Assembly: GCF_040436345.1 (NCBI RefSeq)
Contig: NC_133223.1
Location: 29,623,493-29,687,492, forward strand
Reading direction: 5' to 3'
DNA length: 64,000 bases
Source: Pagrus major
Lineage: Eukaryota; Chordata; Actinopteri; Spariformes; Sparidae
In this document: in pieces, positions 45,931 to 58,023 of the stretch
How the letters are laid out: every line of letters begins with the position of its first letter
How positions within the stretch are numbered: the first letter of the stretch is position 1
Position numbers and translations under genes: made by a program
The notes under the pieces: generated by a model
Database searches by the model: none
The model's input: the letters and a program-made list of their open reading frames with translations, nothing else
What the model was told of the DNA's origin: nothing

Positions 45931-46640
45931 TCTTTAGGCAACATACACAACCATCGAAATCGAGAGCTAATTTCATTGTGATATAATTGACATGTGTATT
46001 AAATCTTGACTTAACCTGGGGATCCCATAATGCTGGTTAAACAAAAATTGTGAAAAATATAAAAAAAATGTCTTCCTGTATCCGTCTCTCATATTGTGTC
46101 CAAACCTTGTGTATCTATGCACATTTTAGCTGCATGTGTGAGTCTTTGTAAACGCTGGGTGTGTCTCAGGGGAGTCCACTCAGCCTTCAAGTCCTAATAA
46201 AGAGGTTTTCCATAACATGATGAAGCCTGCTCCAGGCTACAAATCCCCCTTCTTCCCAGTCATTTGAATAGTGAGCTGGTCCCATTGGATGTTATCCTCC
46301 CCCCCCCCACCTTGAAGTTCAAACTCACGTTAAATAACTTCCTTGTTCCTGTGCAATCTTTTTCGACTACGGTGTTGAAAACCAGGTGACTTACCCTCGG
46401 GCACGGCTTTATAAAGTCACATCCTGCTACATGCTGCATGAGATCCTTGTGGGCTAGCCTGGGTGTCTCAGACTTATGTCTAAGAGGTTTATCAGCTCGT
46501 GCCTCAGAGATTAGTCAGCGCTTACTATCAGGATGATTGCACTTCAAACTCTACTTATCAAGCCAATTCAGTGGCTGTACTTACTCCTCTTTAACAAATG
46601 CGACGCTAGAAATGAAATCCCCACCAAAGAGAGCTTAAAT

Positions 46641-49600
46641 GAATACATAACTTTATTTAAATAAATGCTTTGTCATAACAAAAAAAGACAAAGGTTAAAA
46701 GAGTACATAAATTACAAGTTGAATAAATATTACACAGTGATATTCACTTTAATAATTTGAGATTTTTTGTCTTTTTCTTTTCTTATTTGTCTTATGTAGA
46801 TCCAAATACTGACCATTTTTTTTATTTCCCACTATCCTCCTGCCACCGATGGGTCTAATTCACAAGCCAGTGAACACCAAATTATGAAGGAGAAAAAACC
46901 AATTGTGTTGTCTCATTACATCCAGAAAGTGTTATGTACTCAGAAAAGAAGCTGAACTGTCGTTACTGTACTACTGAAGTATGAAATGTGAAGTTTAAAA
47001 CCAAGTAGGAGACGTGAAACCTGAGGAAGCAGGCTGCGAGGAGCAGGAAGTCACTGATAAACCTTGAATCTCACACTTGATTTGATCCCAGATATCAGAT
47101 TATTCACTGTGTTTTTCATCTTCCTGGTTTCAAGTGTTGCATTCCCCAGATTTCCATGACTCCTGGTAACTGTCCCGCTAACTGTAATCTAATGTCATGC
47201 AATTGGTGACCCCGTATCGGGGGAAGTGGCTAGGCCCTGATTATGACCAGTGCCCATGGCGTTCGCTCTTCCTCTTTCCTCCCCCCCCTCCCTCTCTCTC
47301 TATATCTCATCTCTCTGTGCAATTGGCCATGAGAACATCTCTAGCTCTGTGTTACTTTCAATCTATTTTTTTTTTTTTCCCCTAAAAGATGTTGCTGTAT
47401 TGGGAGGTCCCAGGCATGGGCTTGCACAGCCCCTGTCGACATATATTACCTCAAAGCACCACCTTTAAACAAAAAGGTAAGCACAAGATAACACAACATT
47501 TAGCTTTTTGTGGCTGCTTTTTTTTCTCTTTTTTTTTTTTAAAGTTCCACTAACTTCATGATACCACATCTTAGGACGTCGTTGTGTGTCAATATCAATA
47601 GTGAGTAACTGAAATAAGTGCAAGCTGCTTTTTCTTTTTTTTTCTCTTTTTTGAAAGTGGTGGTGGGGATTTGGTGTCGGAAGTGGGGCGGGGGGGCGAG
47701 GAGCCTCGATAATAATATATTCACAACTGGAAGCCATTTTTTTAAAGGATGCACATGTTTGATTTTTACCTCCAAAACATCCTTTTTGTTTGGCTTCCCC
47801 TCTCTGGCAATCATATACATTGGCATTCACATGAAGAAAAAAAAAAAAAAAAAAAAGCAAGAATCTTAGCTTATTGGTTGTCAAAGAAAAGAGAAGAGGG
47901 AGGCGTAACGGGCTGCGCTAACACAGCCGTTCCTCACACATCAGTCTTGTCCAGAGTTGCCCCGAGTTACAGATTACAAACAGATTTTTTACAGGAGCTA
48001 CCATTCACCGTTCTTCTCTTAACAAGAACTAAACCTCTTGACGGTTGTATCAAGTATCAGCTCCAGCTTTGCGGGGCCGTCTGACAGAAAAAGGAAAATC
48101 GCCCCCGTGTGATATCCATGTCACTTTCACGTCACTATTTAAATGTATTTGCATGTAGGAAGGCACTGTGACTTGCACACCGAGAGAGAAAAACGACCCT
48201 GTTATAACCTGTAACCTTTTTTTGTTTTTGATCATGCTCCTCTTAAAATGTAGGCTTAAATACAACCTATGTATCGAAGGCATGTGAGCAGAAGGGTTTC
48301 CAGAGGGTTAGCTTCTTTGACTGCCCTGTCGTCACATGACTCTGGGTCACTTTTGTTTCCTGACAGGCTACGAGGACCTATTCAAATTCTTTACAGGCTA
48401 AAAAAAAAATCTTCTTTTTTTTTTTCCCAAAGCACAATAACATTGTTGTCATACTAATGTTTCTACAGGAAAAAACAACATTCAATAACTATATTTAAAA
48501 GTAATGTAATACACCATGGTTACACTGTAGTAGCAGTACTGAGGGGAAAACCACTTGATAAAAAGGAACATGGCTCAAAAAAGTGGGCGGTCTTTACTTC
48601 ACTGAAGGCAAAGAAAACAGCACAAACAAAACCATACAAAACTACACTTCACACAACTGAATCAGAGAAGCAACTGGCCTGACTGGCAAGTTTTTGATTA
48701 TGCACTCAGCTCCCAAAAAGATCGAAGTCAAAACTCGAGTCCTCATCGCTTAAGCTGGAAACACTCGTCTTTTATTTCACCGGTAGAGTCAGCGCTTTCT
48801 CTTAGCTCTGTGTCGCCCTGCATGGCAAGTGTCTGTTTTTTAATAGGCACAGTTGGCATATCAGGCTAGCTTCATTGTCGAAGAGCCACTTACGTAGGTT
48901 CATCTGTGACGATCTGCTTTACTCTTGTTTCCAAACGCGTCCCGAGATCGGTTATAGAGAAAAAAAGGCCAGCCCCCAAGACCACTTCAAGCGCTAGCAA
49001 ATACTTGTTGTGACAAAAAAAAAAAAAATCAAAACAAAAAAGAAAGAAAAATAAAAAGGACATTCTTTTTTTTGTAATAGGCTCACTCCGTCATACACCA
49101 ACACAGGCTGACACACACCACACACTCGCACTGTACACACACACACACACATTCATGCACGCATCATTTTGTGAAGTTACACATATCTAAGCAGGTTCCC
49201 CTATTCATAAGTGCTCTGACAGAACCACATACCCAGATAGAGTCAACTGTTACAGCATATCCCCATCTATTGTTTCTTTTTTTTTTTCTTTTGGAAAACA
49301 GACAAAAAAAAACCAAATTTACTCTGCCAATCGTCGGCTCCGCAGTGGCATCGTGTTTCCACAGCCTAAAAACTGATCTGTTGTGCCTGATACATTTTTT
49401 TTTTTCTTCTTCGCAATGATTTCGTGTTAATTTTTTTACATCATACAAAGTGTTGTATTGAAACCTCCAGCTTCTATAAAAATATATCCGTTGAGTGCAT
49501 ATATTTTCATGGATCTGCAGCCAGCGGACCTGCCTCGTAACAAGGGGGGGTCCCCGAGAGCAACAGTCAAGGGATCGAAAGTGAATCTTCTGGGACTTTT

Positions 49601-49871
49601 CCCCTCGTTTGGAGATGAGTGCTTGGTCGACGACAGAAAAGAAAAGAAAAAAAAAATAAAATACAGGTGTCTTTTGTTCAGCCTGTTCTTTCGTTTTGGA
49701 TTTTTTTTCTTCCTTTTTTCTCGATTTGAAAAAAAACAAACAAAACTCTTGAAGCGAACGGAGGGCGGAGCATACAGGTGTGATTCAGAAGAGGAGGCGT
49801 GGGCCCTGGGTCACGTGGTGGTTAGGGGTGGGGGGATGGGGTGTCGAGGGTGGTCCGCCCCTTTTTTTTTT
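46641..49871 (-). other. igfbp5: igfbp5 3'UTR (inferred, about 3.2 kb)
   Basis: This runs from the igfbp5 stop at 49872 to a minus-strand AATAAA at 46657-46652. It is rich in A/T homopolymers and, apart from a short CA run at 49135-49151, free of the repeats that crowd the flanking DNA. Mammalian IGFBP5 mRNAs also have a multi-kilobase 3'UTR. Earlier minus-strand AATAAA at 48776-48771 and 46826-46821 could give shorter forms. Confidence 0.45.
46652..46657 (-). promoter_or_regulatory. igfbp5: Candidate distal polyadenylation signal of igfbp5
   Basis: AATAAA on the minus strand, inside a TTTATTTAAATAAA palindrome. Alternatives are at 48771-48776 and 46821-46826. Choice among them is inference. 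Confidence 0.35.
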
Positions 49872-50006
49872 TCACTCGTTGTTGTTGCTGCTTTCCAGGT
49901 CTTTACATTGAATGTCCCCTCCGCTGTAGTCCGTGCCGGGGAGCTGAACGCCGTACTTGTCCACACACCAGCAGATGCCTCGTTTGCGTCCGCGAGATGG
50001 CTTGCA
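49872..50006 (-). CDS. igfbp5: igfbp5 exon 4 (basic motif, CWCV, C-terminus)
   Basis: The acceptor is GTTTTCTGTCCCGCAG|TGC. There are 44 codons and TGA at 49874-49872. CKPSRGRKRGICWCVDKYG is almost unchanged from mammals. Confidence 0.95.
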   Translation of the reverse strand, partial: CKPSRGRKRGICWCVDKYGVQLPGTDYSGGDIQCKDLESSNNNE

Positions 50007-53000
50007 CTGCGGGACAGAAAACAAGATTATGGTTAGAGTAAAACCAGTTATTTGCAGATCTTCGCGAATTAAGCTCGCAGTTTGGTGCCAGAGGGGTCGG
50101 GTTTTTATTTAATTGTCAACAAGTTTGAAAGAAAAACTAAAAAAAAAAGGATTTCCATCAACTGGTTTGGACCAAAAGAACTAGGCTACCTGAGGTTTAG
50201 TTTTGTCAGAAGTTAGCGGTATAGGCTAGGTGGCTACATGGCTGCAATAAAAACCAGTTGTTTGCCAACCACTGATAAACCTTGAAGGAGAAGAAGAAGA
50301 AGAAGAAGAAAACCCAGTTACCATATCCATTTATGAGTGAAAAACTAAAAAGGTCTTCAGGAATCTTTCAGCAGAAACAGCCAATAAGTCATGTTCGCTA
50401 CGTCAGAACTTATTTGGAAAAGTTTTTTCCATCTCACATTAGCTATCTTTCGACTAAGGCAAAAACCACCTCAAGCGAGCTTAAAGACTTTTTAAGCAAT
50501 TTGAGGACTTGAAAAATTGAACGATTCTAAATACGAGATATTGATGCAAAGTCAAAATGTGTGCAGAGTTTCTCACCTGCTTGCGCTTGAAGAACCCTTT
50601 TCTGTCACAGTTGGGAAGGTACAAAGACAGAGCCATGACACGAGAAGTGTCCTTCATTCCCTGAATGATCCCATCCAGTTTTCTCCGGCACGGACCCTGC
50701 AGGGGAACGACAGCACGGGGTTATGATGAAGCCACACAAGTCATTAGAGGTCATTCTGTGTTGAGAAACAGTGGCTTTAAAAATGACACAGGATCAAACT
50801 GACATCCAAAACTTACAAATTCAGGCTCATGCTTGTCGATGGGCAGAGGGGAGTAATCCATGGGGGGGCCCAAGTGGCGCTGCTTGCCAAGCTTCCTCTT
50901 CTGCTCTTTGCGTAGCGCGTGGACTTTTTTACTGTTCACAATGTCTTTGGGAAGCAGTGGCACTTTAGCTGGCTGCAGCTCCTCTGTAATCTCTGTGGTT
51001 ATGGCGTCCTCATGAGACTCACGATCTGCACCAGAGACAATACAACACGGTTGATTAATGTCACACTTTAAAAAACGAGCCCCCGACTTCATTAATGAGC
51101 TGACACGTTAGTATTTGTGAATGAAATATGTGTTAATTAACAAGGTGTAATGTTTGGCAGTGGCTGGCAAGTTCAGGCTCAGGCAACGCAACATTGACAT
51201 ATCATCACCATAAAAAGCTTTTAGCATGTTAGCTAACAGCTGCTTCTGAACACAACCAACAGACATTAGCCTTCATTCGGAGTAATGTTTCAGTCCATGC
51301 AGCGGATGTAAGTCGAGTATTCGCTCTCGTTTTTTAGCTCTGTTTTGGTCTCCATCAACTCAAGAGGCAAATATCTGTTGCTAACATTGCTTGACTGCTG
51401 CTTTGTGCTGGCCAGGAAGGGTGCTGGGGGTTTATCATAGCACGTTAACCCACATATCAGAGTGTAGAGACTGATAAGAGCTCCGTGAATAAACAAAACA
51501 ATAAGCTGAAAGGTGGTAAAATGTACTTGTTTGATCCATCGGTAATCTAAAAATACTTTATGACCTAAGTCTGCAATATTTCTTTTAAAGCTGCACAAAT
51601 CAGTATGTTTAATAAATGACATTCAGAATGGTCTCGGAGAGTCCCCTCAGTATCTCGATGCACGACAGGACAGTGCAATGTATAATGACATGTATAGGGT
51701 TTTGATAAAATGGTGATTGACAAGACTAATACTGAAATGTCACCAAACCTCAGAAAATGTTGCTGTTTTTCTCTGGAACATCTGTTTTTCACGATGAAAC
51801 TAGTCTTAAATTTTTCCTTGAACGAGAATGTAAAATTCAGGAATGTTAAGCGTCTCTGTAAAAGCTAATGTCTGATCTAATAACAGTCATCTCAGACCTG
51901 TAATCGAGTATTACGACCCGAAAAAGCTAATAATGAAGTATTCGGTATCTTTATCATAATGCTGCTTGTTAATTAATTCGCTCTCTGCATAAATCATAAA
52001 TGCTCTGCAGCTTGTTGGTCCGTCCCACGTGAGCACAATACCAGGTGCTTTTCCCGCGGTTTACGCCACCAACTGTTGCTTCCCCATTTGTTTATAGAGG
52101 AGGGGAGAGGCTGGAGCTGATCAACAGCTGATGAACTCAGCTTTTCTCACCCAACACCCTCCAACACCTTCTTCTCTTCTCAATTTAATAGTTACAGAAT
52201 AAATGTTCGAGCTGATAAATCCTGCTGCCCATAAAAGCAAAACAGATCCTGTCTTTTAAATGTCCTTAACATAACCGTGAGACATGTCGGTCTTAAAGTC
52301 AGTTGAAGCCACACATAAATACAGATACACGGACACCGGGCAGCGCATGTTTGCCAGCAAACAGACCTCTACGAGTTTGGGAAAACTGCATCACATGTTG
52401 CACGGCTGCCTACACTGTGCCTGGAAAATTTGCTAACACGTTATCTGGACTGCTAGACTTCAACAGGGACCGAGGCCTCTGAGAGTCGTAACTTTACGGC
52501 GACGTGTCCCACATTAAACTGATTCATATGTCAGGCTCAGGAAAATCCAGTTGCTCTGCGGACTCGTATAAATGCTTGTACATTTCTGTCACATTTTTTA
52601 TGGACTTCTTCGACTCGTTTCAGCTCCCCCAGGGGGCACTGCAGTCTCAGGCATCCGAAAGTCCTCTCTCGATAGGATGTTCACAGGTTGGAGTCCTTTA
52701 TCCTTAACCTATCCTCCCCTCCTCCCCACCCCCCACAACCTCCTATCTTTGGGGCTCAGCCTCTTAAGCCTGGACCCCTAGCCAGAGGTTCTTTGAGGCC
52801 ACAGAAAGAAGCTCTCAGCTCCCCCCCCTTGGCTTAGCAGTACCATAAGTACAGAGTTATTGTGGGGACTTTGCCAGGCCCCAACTGGCTGAAGCGATGG
52901 TGCCAGTGGATGACCCTGGTTATATTTATCTGACAAGGAAACCCGCCGTGGTGCACAGGGCCAGACGCACTGAACCAGAGAGGAATGTTGGCTCACCGAC

Positions 53001-56000
53001 TGCAGGCCAACTGCTGCTGAAAGTCAAATCTACTTCCATACTTGTAGAGAATAAGTTGGAAAAATATGATTTAGCAAGTTGCCATCACTTCGCTGACTGG
53101 CCCTGTTAGTACACAGCCGCCGTAGCGAAAGGCACTGAGACGTAAAAAGGACACGAGCTCCCGAGAAAACTGATGTTCAAAGAGCCTGACACAGCATGAG
53201 CGTCTGGAGTCTCTGGGAGGGGAGGGAGGGGGCAGGGTGATTACCAGAATTGGGTCTTTGGCTTCTGCGCTGCATTGCCGTCTCTTTGAAATTAATCTCA
53301 CAACTCATGACTTGGCAGGCCTTGGTTTGTGTTTAGATATGTCCTTGTGTCTCCCCGCTCAGACTACGAGGCTATTACTCGCTATAAATAAATACGTCAA
53401 ACAAGCATTCCTGTGTACACCATGCATGTGACCGCTGTGGAAAAACTCTTTATTTCTGCTGTACAGTCCAATAATTTCTCAGGGCGCTTGATTAAAATGC
53501 CACATATTTGGCGATGAAATAAGCTGTCGAAATACAGGGGCTGTGTTTTTTTTTATTTTTTATTTTTTAAAAACGTGCATTCTTGTTTCATGTGTAATCT
53601 CATTCGAGCATATAAATGGCCAGACTGAGAGAGGTCTGAGCCATGGCACATCAATTATATTCACCTTACAAGTCAGTCGCTTTGAGAAAAAGTGCTTCTT
53701 TACAGAGCGACACGGGATAAAAACCACAAAAAAAAAAGAAGAAAAAAGAGGTTTTCATCTGCTTTTCTGAAGACAAAAAGGTGTCTGGCTTATTTTCTCC
53801 TCCGCCTCACAAAATCACCAAATTCATCTTTTCTGAAGTGGGCTCTTCATCGCAGCCACAAAACTCAGTTTTTCCATGCTCAGGGTACCCAGCTTGTAAA
53901 GGAGGCTTAGAGGGTCTGTGTTTAACTCCTGAAACTCAGCCAAGAAGCTGGACAGAGGCCAAGTGAGCCAAGTCATGTGCAGCTCTTCCATTCAGCCGAG
54001 CCCAAAGCTGTGCCGCTATCTCCCTCTCTCTCTCTGTGCTCGAGTTAAAGATTTCATTAGGACGAGAGGAGCAGAGTAGCCAAAGGAGGTGCACCTGATA
54101 CTTCTCTGTTTAAAAATTAACATCTGCACACAATTATGCTTCATGAATATCCCAAGTTTCTTACGGGCGACAGTCCAAGCATGAAAGGTAAGCTACCCCG
54201 TCTTTGGATTTTTCTCTCCACTGGATCTTTAAGACTATAATAATACCATTTGGATGGCAAAAAAAAAAAGAGGCAGGACAATAGATTCTCTCACCTTTCA
54301 TTGGATTTCCCGGCATAACACCACATTTATTATGTCCTGCCTTTGATTAAGTCAGTCTCTGCGCTGCGTCTGAAATTACATCTTTACAAGATGTAAGAGA
54401 GTCGTGAATAAAAGGTGCTGTTTAATCTCAACAGGGGGTAGGACAAGATAATGTGGGGATAAATGAGCCCGAGGGCCCGTGTCATATAAAGCACCAGGCT
54501 AGTAAACCATCCTCCAGCCTCAGACCGCCTCCGCTGCTTAATATTTGAAAGCGAGGCCACGGCCTGATAACCCTGCAGTTTCTAGAGCAGAAAGAGAGGT
54601 GTGAAGCGGCCACTCGCTGAGGGATGACGTCAGGTCCTGAGGAACACTGGTCACAGAGGGGTTTTCAAACTTGTGTGCAGATAAAATGAAAAAAGGTTAG
54701 TATCAGTGGAGTAAAACACGTCGAGGATGATCCATCAAACAGGACCTGACAGCGGCACACAAAGCCCGGTTACATCAGCAGATTAAGAGATTGGTGACCG
54801 GAAAAAGGTTCCATTCCAAACAAGCCGGTCAGGAAAAGAAAATGTGGACTTTCTTTCCATGATTTTCTCTGTAAAGGAATCATTTTTCTGACCCTTATGT
54901 CCTGTTGCTTCGATTGGAATTTCTTTCTCGTGGTCTTTCTGCAAAAATGCAGGAAATAACTCTTCCCATGGTATTGTGCACGCAGAACGTGCTCATTGCA
55001 ATCAAAAAGTTTCCTGCTTTTCTGAATGCATGGTATAAATAGCAACAAGAACAATTCAAGGATTGTAAAATCACATAACAGGACTTATGAGAGGATGCAC
55101 AAACTTTCCAAGAGGGAAATACTGCTGTCGGTAAGCAAACTCTTGGGCCTGTTTACAGCTTCCGCAGTGCAAAATAAAATGCTCGAGCCCGTTTGCAAAC
55201 CAGCCCCTTTTGAAAAGTGCATTATCAGAGCGAGGCACACGGCTCCTCTACTGTACATTCCTAATTTTGGTCTGAGGTCTCATCCTACATCTGGGTTTGG
55301 GTTTGCTACAAGCCGCACGGACGGACGCAACCTCTTTTTGGGTCACCATCACCACAACACAATTGCTGGGTGTGACGATGTTCTAACTCCCCAGAGGCAG
55401 AAGCAGCTATTTTGGCGAGCGCTCCTGGATGTAACTGTACAAAGCTGATCCCCGAGCAGCACAAAAAGAAACATCACAGTGGGCGAAAGAGAGCGAACTT
55501 CAACGTTAATTTGGGGTCGACACTTTTCTTTGCGGGGTTCGGTGTTAATCACAGAGCGACCGAGAACGAGCAAACCGCCTGACGAACACCATCTGAAGAC
55601 GCTGTTTTGATCCTGAAATGATTTTTTTTCTCATTCCTCTAAAACTAAGAATCAACAATGACACAATGTCCATAATTATGTAACTTTTCAATGCCGAAGA
55701 TTAGCTTAACAATGAAAAGGTTGACTTCTCCTGAGCAGCTCCAGGATTTCGAAGAACTCACTGGAGCCTCTATTGTTTTCCAGGAAAAGACCTATTTTTT
55801 TTTTTCCCCTGCTCGTGACTGTGAAGTGAGACAAAAAGCTCCTCTGTAGACACAATGAGATGATTCTGATCCTTTCTCACACCATGCTAGCATGTAACCA
55901 GGTGTTGGAGGTGAGATTACAGTACACAGGTCAGGTGTAAACACGTGACATCATTTTAAAGCCCAGCATGCGTCCATCAATCCCTTTTTTCTGAATCACA

Positions 56001-57003
56001 TGCTGCCAGCGTAGAAAGACTACAGCGAGTGCTGATTTGTTTCACAGCTGTTGCCACCAGCAGGCTAGGTGTCAGTGACCAATAAGCTGTACAAATACCA
56101 CTGTAAAGTTTTATAGGGAGAAATCAGGCAGGCGTGCCAATGAGGTTATGTGCTTGCCAGCGACAGCTCCACTGCTGCAGACTGATCACACTGTACCTCA
56201 AAACGCTAAGCGCAGACAAAACCAGCTCCACATCAGCGGTGTCGGTGTCACATCTGAGACCGTGTCTCTTTCGGCGTCAACGTTTTCTGTGAATTGCATG
56301 CTTTTTCTTCAAGTCTTCATGTGATATCTTGACAAAATGACCTTTGGAATAATTCGCCCGAGCACCTGCAACAGATCAGTTGCAGCATGCTAAGCTTTCA
56401 CTGCACTGTCTCAGATGTTCAAGGTGAGACGGATGGAAAGCCAAATACAGTCTTTCCTTTCGCATGAGCCCATCATGAAGCCGTCAGGCAGCTGGGACCA
56501 CACGTGGCCCGAGCTATATCTAACGTGGCATGTCTGTACGCGGCACGCAACGTCCGAGGTACGGTGGCTGGCTGCCATTAGTCGAAGTGTACGTTTGCTT
56601 TAGTTTCTCCGCTGCGACCCAAGAACCAGCTGTGTCGGGAGATGCAGCAAAAAGCAGATGGCGGTTCTCGAAGTTGTATGGCTTTTTTAAAAAGTGTGTG
56701 ATGACAAGCGATTCTGCACGGCGCTTAGAGAAGAGAAGGCAGCGGCGGTGTGACTGTACATATGTGAGGTTCTCTGGCAAGCATCAGAAGTCTGCAGCCG
56801 CTCGACTCACTCATGACTGTAAATATCAATGACAAGGACATGTGACAAGAGAAAAACCACTAACTATTCAAAATGTCTCTGTGGCTGAAATAAATCTACA
56901 TCTACACACATGCAAAGTGCCAAGACAAATGTAAAGTATTAAAGTTGTCAGTAAAGGCACCAGGTTTCCTGTTGCTATGCTAATAAGGGGCGTAGTATTT
57001 CTG

Positions 57004-57058
<55 letters not shown>

Positions 57059-57957
57059 AGTATTCTGGATTTGGAACCACTCCCTAATCATCTTTTGTTT
57101 CTTGGCAAAGAGCAATCTGTTAAAACATAAGGCCCTTTCAGAAGCCTGAAGGACGAGGGGGCCTGCTGCTATGAAGTCATATCTGTTGGCAAGCGTCCGG
57201 GGCTCTGATTCACTCGTAGGGGGGCTAACAAAGTCTGAGTGCCCCCCAAAGCACATGCCACCTCCTGCGCCTTTACAATCCAAACAACTCCTGGGATCAC
57301 AGCGCAGGAGCAAAATGTGAATTAATGCACCGCTGGGACGTAAACCCAGACGCCGAGTGACGGCCAGGATTCTTTTTCCTACATGAGCAGCGGAGGGAGG
57401 GGGCAGTGTCGAGATTCCTCCTCCTCCTCCACCACCCCCCCCCATTGTTTGGCCGCCCCAGTCAATATTTAGTAGGCTGCGGCTCTCATGGCCTCCCGAG
57501 TGTCGCGGACACTTGAGCTCCTCCTCCCTGTGTTTGCCTTGCTCAGCTGGTGCAGGCAGCACACACACAAGACAGCTGCAACCCCACACCGCAGGAAACC
57601 AGAAGCTCACCTCACCAGCGCCCATCAAGAGCAGCGGAGCCGTTTGACAGAAGGCCCTTCAGAGGAAAGAGGGAGCCAGAGGCATTCTGCTGAATCACTG
57701 CCTTGTGACTGAGCGCTCATGCAATGAATGCACCGCCAGAGGCAGGAAAAGATGCTCTGATTACCTCTGTGGGCCAACAAAGAAGTCAGGTTCTGTGTGT
57801 GTGTGTGTCCTTGAGTGTGTGTGTGTGTGTTCACAGCCAGAGTGAGACAAAAACTGCCTGAGGTGCCATCACTCACAACAATCACACACAATGCACACCC
57901 AGACACCCACACGGCCCCGCCCAAGTGTACATGTGAGCAAACACGCTCACACAGTTG

Positions 57958-58023
<66 letters not shown>

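Larger units (their letters stand above)
37863..46640. other. Intergenic DNA between convergent igfbp2 and igfbp5
   Basis: This includes the igfbp2 3'UTR of uncertain length. It holds family A and G copies, two TTAA-bounded MITEs, a hAT-like element, a degenerate local duplication (40998-41548) and small microsatellites. A 130-codon open frame at 40519-40911 resembles nothing I know. 39940-40450 and 43980-44660 are complex and non-repetitive. Confidence 0.55.

Noticed and set aside
49164..49739. 191-codon minus-strand open frame downstream of igfbp5
   Set aside because: It is rich in Lys/Phe from A/T runs, sits in the inferred igfbp5 3'UTR and has no family resemblance.
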